7,877 nucleotides of DNA from Streptococcaceae bacterium (GTDB lineage Bacteria > Bacillota > Bacilli > Lactobacillales > Streptococcaceae), in assembly GCA_031259195.1 (NCBI GenBank), contig JAIRLR010000065.1, forward strand, positions 1 through 7,877. The letters run 5' to 3'. The first letter of the stretch is position 1, and each line of letters begins with the position of its first letter. The notes beneath the pieces are model-generated. The model did no database searches and was not told the origin of the DNA. It saw only the letters and a program-made list of their open reading frames with translations. Made by a program: the position numbers and the translations under genes. Of the stretch, positions 5,381 to 7,877 are shown one piece after another.

Positions 5381-7076
5381 TTACGACAACTTTCCCATCA
5401 TCCATTTGCCGCATTGAATCAATAATGATATTCTGGTCTTGTGCAAGAATAGCAGATATAGATGATAAAAGGAAACAATCGCCTATACACCCCTGCCTGA
5501 TGTCCGCTGGCGAAGGTAAGGCTTTAAATAAAGAAGGATCACTTTGGCTATATGGAACAATATTTTCACCTGATTTATCGGCGATATCTACTATAGAATC
5601 AGCAGGTAAAGAGGCGACGTCTAATGTTCCGTTTTGCTTTGAGTCATCCCAATTAACATTTGATTTAACACGAATATCTTCTAAAGCCATTCGTCTTTTC
5701 ATCTGTTGTGGATTTAATAACGAAGATGCGTCCAAAGCTGTCCGCACCTCCCTTGCTACTTTCTGCAGACCAGGAACTTTGTATGTCACCGCGGTAATTT
5801 TAGAAGCTGCACTCTCTTTGTTAATCGCAAGTTTAACAATCTCTACAGCAGCATCTGCAGGTTCTGGATGATGGAATACACAATACGTGAAAATAAAAGT
5901 AACCAATTCCTTTTCTGATAGTTGTTCTTTCAAGATATTAAAAACATTTTTTACTACATCTTTTTTATTGCCATCACTAAGCTTGGCTAATTCTTCTTGA
6001 TACTTATGGTGGACAAGTGAATATGTTTTTGCTTTCTTCGTGTTCTCAGTTTTATTACTGTCTTCTACAGGAACAGCAGTTATCAAACTTTTACTTTCTT
6101 GCACAGCCGTACTATCAATACTGATCCTTGAGACATCTTCATCAAATAAGATTTCAAGTAAATTTGTACAAAGTGCAAAAGCTTGTTTTTCAATCATTGT
6201 TACTGTTGCAGGAATTTTAATACTTTTTAAACTTTTACAATTCCAAAATGTCGTTTGTTTGATCTCAGTTAATTGTGAATTTTCTGCAAATGTTGCAGAA
6301 GTTAGATTAGAGCATCCAGAAAATGCAAATTTACCAATAGTGTTTACTGTTGCAGGAATTTCAATACTTTCTAAACTTTTACAATCCTGAAATGTCCCTT
6401 CTTCGATCTTAGTTAATTTTGAATTTTCTGCAAATGTTGCAGAAGTTAGATTAGAGCATTCAAAAAATGCAAATTTACCAATAATTTTAATTGATGCTGG
6501 AATTTCTACTTCCTTTATCTCACTATTATTCCTAAAAACTCTTTCATTGATTTCAGTAACCTCATAAGTAACTTCATTTACTGTAATTTTTTCTGGAATT
6601 GTTACCTTTCCATCCGTAAAATGCCCTGATCCAACACTTATAACTTTAGCAGTTGCAGAGTTCCCAAGTTTAGATAGTTTGTATTTAAGATTGCCTTGTG
6701 GTATTTCACTTGTAGTTGAAGTTGCTTTTTCTGATGTAGGTCCACCTGCATGCACTTTTGTTTGTCCTCCGGTAAATAGCGGCAAAGCCAAAATACCTGC
6801 AGTGGTAGCGACAGCTTTAAAGAGGAAGGGTTTTGAAATCGTTAACCCACCACTAATTTTATCTAACGTTTCTAAATCCAGTTGCTCGTTTTCGGAAATA
6901 CTATGCAACTGAGAAAGATCTGTTACAAATTCACCTAAAGTATAGTCAGGAAAACTTTCTTGAATGTATTTTAGCGAATCGTCAATAGAATTCATCTCAG
7001 TAATCTTATCAAAGAATTCCTCATGCTCAGCAAAGAATTTTAATAACCTACTACTGCTGTGTAAATATTTGTTCAT
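5352..7076 (-). CDS. Double-glycine-leader, LRR_5, calpain-like protease, truncated 5' fragment
   Basis: 574 residues as it stands, of which 566 belong to the original protein of about 834. Residues 1-77 form a leader ending LDLETLDKISGG, with Leu at -12 and -7, Ile at -4 and GG at the cleavage site, as in bacteriocin or Nif11-type leaders cut by C39 peptidases of ABC exporters. Residues 78-104 are hydrophobic. Residues ~155-325 are BspA-like LRR_5 repeats (IP..V..IG..AF..C.NL...F). Residues 527-538, RQGCIGDCFLLS, are the calpain nucleophile motif, with Cys534 catalytic. Translation then enters the MITE, adds ACPRSLMK and stops, so His and Asn are missing and the product should be inactive. 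AAGGAGG at 7084-7090 is 7 bases from the ATG at 7074-7076; the in-frame start at 7106 lies upstream of that site and is unlikely. First gene of the island operon. Family assignment is from motifs only. Confidence 0.85.
   Translation of the reverse strand: MNKYLHSSSRLLKFFAEHEEFFDKITEMNSIDDSLKYIQESFPDYTLGEFVTDLSQLHSISENEQLDLETLDKISGGLTISKPFLFKAVATTAGILALPLFTGGQTKVHAGGPTSEKATSTTSEIPQGNLKYKLSKLGNSATAKVISVGSGHFTDGKVTIPEKITVNEVTYEVTEINERVFRNNSEIKEVEIPASIKIIGKFAFFECSNLTSATFAENSKLTKIEEGTFQDCKSLESIEIPATVNTIGKFAFSGCSNLTSATFAENSQLTEIKQTTFWNCKSLKSIKIPATVTMIEKQAFALCTNLLEILFDEDVSRISIDSTAVQESKSLITAVPVEDSNKTENTKKAKTYSLVHHKYQEELAKLSDGNKKDVVKNVFNILKEQLSEKELVTFIFTYCVFHHPEPADAAVEIVKLAINKESAASKITAVTYKVPGLQKVAREVRTALDASSLLNPQQMKRRMALEDIRVKSNVNWDDSKQNGTLDVASLPADSIVDIADKSGENIVPYSQSDPSLFKALPSPADIRQGCIGDCFLLSSISAILAQDQNIIIDSMRQMDDGKVVVRACPRSLMK
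6277..6483. repeat. Tandem LRR-coding DNA repeat
   Basis: A 63-base block at 6277-6339 recurs almost unchanged at 6421-6483, 144 bases (48 codons) away. It encodes the repeated F(A)F..CSNLTSATFAENS unit of the LRR_5 region. The DNA identity, higher than between the other LRR units, points to a recent in-frame duplication within the array. Confidence 0.8.
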
Positions 7077-7156
7077 GTTTAAACCTCCTTGGATAAAAAT
7101 CTTCATATGATATCAATTAAATATGATCTTATTGTGCTTTAATTAAATTAATATTG

Positions 7157-7184
7157 ATAATAATAAGCACTATTTACACGTCAA
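7157..7184 (-). promoter_or_regulatory. Likely promoter of the protease operon
   Basis: On the minus strand, TTGACG (7179-7184) and TATTAT (7157-7162) are separated by 16 bases, leaving a leader of about 75 nt to the protease ATG. It lies inside the right inverted repeat, so the promoter travels with the island. No terminator is seen before 3640, so the three minus-strand genes probably form one transcript. Confidence 0.5.
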
Positions 7185-7234
7185 ACACATGTAAATATTC
7201 TAAAATAATAATCTAACCAAACAAGCGTCTCCTG

Positions 7235-7252
7235 TCTTCGAACAATCGAAGA
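7235..7252. repeat. Short perfect inverted repeat upstream of the protease promoter
   Basis: TCTTCGA ACAA TCGAAGA: 7-bp arms and a 4-base loop, about 50 bases upstream of the putative -35 box. No T run follows. It could be a regulator binding site or a simple hairpin; nothing here decides. Confidence 0.4.
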
Positions 7253-7285
7253 TCGTCGTCAAGTCAGCAAAATCATGAGGGTATA

Positions 7286-7434
7286 GCTTATTCATACACT
7301 TCTCGCAAGAGAAGAGGTATCATTCTTTCTTAGGAAGACAAAGCTTCAAGGAGGAGAAACACGACCTTCTATCTGCTTACAAACAGTTTAAACCAAAAAA
7401 TTATTTAATATTTTATTAAATAAAAACTGGCAAT
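7286..7434 (-). repeat. Island inverted repeat, right copy (~150 bp)
   Basis: Reverse complement of 2058-2214 with few differences, directly touching the 15-bp direct repeat at 7435. It contains CTTCTC GCAA GAGAAG, a perfect 6-bp stem with a GNRA-type GCAA loop; the left copy has mismatches there. It also holds an AAGGAGG-like string (AAGCTTCAAGGAGGAG) that is not followed by a start codon at a usable distance. No gene is seen in it. Confidence 0.8.
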
Positions 7435-7449
7435 ATTATTTTTCCTCCT
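7435..7449. repeat. 15-bp direct repeat, right copy (island edge)
   Basis: Exact copy of 2032-2046. On the minus strand it forms the last codons and TAA of the cysteine desulfurase and includes AGGAGG. Read on as AGGAGGAAAAATAATGG, as in the left copy, it would give a stop-start overlap TAATG, the probable layout before the insertion. Confidence 0.6.
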
Positions 7450-7877
7450 TATTTGTTTTTTGCGATAGCGCAATCAGCTCATCGGCTAGTTTTTCAACTT
7501 GTTCTGTGGTATTTCCCTCGCCAAAACTAATGCGAATGCTTTGTTTCAAAGCTGGATGATTCTTGCCGTACATTGCTGCGAGCACATGACTATCGCTTAC
7601 ATCGCCAGCAGTACAAGCAGAGCCTATAGAAATCGCGAAACCTTTTAAATCAAGTTTTATCAATGCTAGATTACTTGCCACCTTTTCCAAATGCAAATTT
7701 AAAATATTGGGCAATTTATTATTCAAATCACCATTTAGATGGTACTTGACTTTCGCATCATCTAACCTTCTTAACAATAAATCCTGAAAAGTTTGATACT
7801 TTTTAAAACGTTGTTTTTTTTCCTCTTGACTTAAAATTTTTACGGCCTTTTTAAGTCCAACAATTCCTGCTAAATTT
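7436..7877 (-). CDS. Cysteine desulfurase (NifS/IscS class), C-terminal part (partial at right edge)
   Basis: PLP-dependent enzyme that takes sulfur from L-cysteine as a persulfide for Fe-S cluster, thiamine or tRNA thiolation pathways. About 147 codons are visible of a family length near 380-390. The sulfur-accepting loop is AISIGSACTAGDVSDSHVLAAM with the catalytic Cys in SACTAG, followed by the C-terminal block SIRISFGEGNTTEQVEKLADELIAL, both typical. The PLP-lysine region lies outside the window. The frame is open to the right edge, so a TTG start near 7777 should not be taken as real. Its natural downstream partner DUF1831 is now separated from it by the island. Which paralogue (iscS, sufS, nifS2) cannot be settled; the SACTAG loop favours the IscS/NifS group over SufS. 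Confidence 0.93.
   Translation of the reverse strand, partial: NLAGIVGLKKAVKILSQEEKKQRFKKYQTFQDLLLRRLDDAKVKYHLNGDLNNKLPNILNLHLEKVASNLALIKLDLKGFAISIGSACTAGDVSDSHVLAAMYGKNHPALKQSIRISFGEGNTTEQVEKLADELIALSQKTNKEEK

Noticed and set aside
5425..5871. Long plus-strand open frame opposite the protease gene.
   Set aside because: It lies antisense to the well-supported calpain and linker coding sequence, has no ribosome binding site or recognisable protein, and is best explained as a shadow.
7235..7252. Terminator upstream of the protease operon.
   Set aside because: The hairpin has no following T run on either strand, and there is no gene upstream that needs it.
1..7877. CRISPR array, tRNA or rRNA genes.
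   Set aside because: No regularly spaced short repeats and no tRNA cloverleaf or rRNA sequence seen on either strand.

Overview
The window is AT-rich DNA that reads like a lactic acid bacterium (Lactobacillales, Bacillota). The evidence is a Firmicutes-type ParE, strong AGGAGG ribosome binding sites, and a cysteine desulfurase and a DUF1831 protein in the same orientation, a gene pair known from lactobacilli. The genus cannot be named from this window.

Left part (1-2033, minus strand): the N-terminal two thirds of parE run off the left edge. A 155-bp MITE-like element with a TTA target duplication sits between the parE start codon and its likely promoter. A nearly perfect 26-bp-arm GC-rich hairpin and then the DUF1831 gene follow.

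Middle (about 2047-7434): a 5.4-kb accessory island appears to have been inserted between the cysteine desulfurase gene (C-terminal part at 7436-7877) and its DUF1831 partner. A 15-bp direct repeat lies at both outer edges, and inside it are ~150-bp inverted repeats at the two ends. From left to right the island carries an IS3-type transposase remnant, a plus-strand gene for a secreted DUF6273-like protein with its own promoter, a shared bidirectional terminator, and a minus-strand operon.

The operon is read from 7076 down to 3640. Its first gene encodes a protein of about 834 residues: a double-glycine (Nif11/bacteriocin-like) leader, BspA-type LRR_5 repeats and a calpain-like cysteine protease. 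Two small proteins follow: one overlaps the protease gene, and the other needs a -1 frameshift at an A8 run to be read in full. I infer a secreted protease effector with small accessory partners (immunity or chaperone), exported by a peptidase-containing ABC transporter that is not in the window.

The protease gene is broken. A second MITE-like element (160 bp) sits between the codons for the catalytic Cys and those for the His and Asn. Removing the element and one TTA copy restores one continuous reading frame, so an intact ancestor can be read directly from the sequence.
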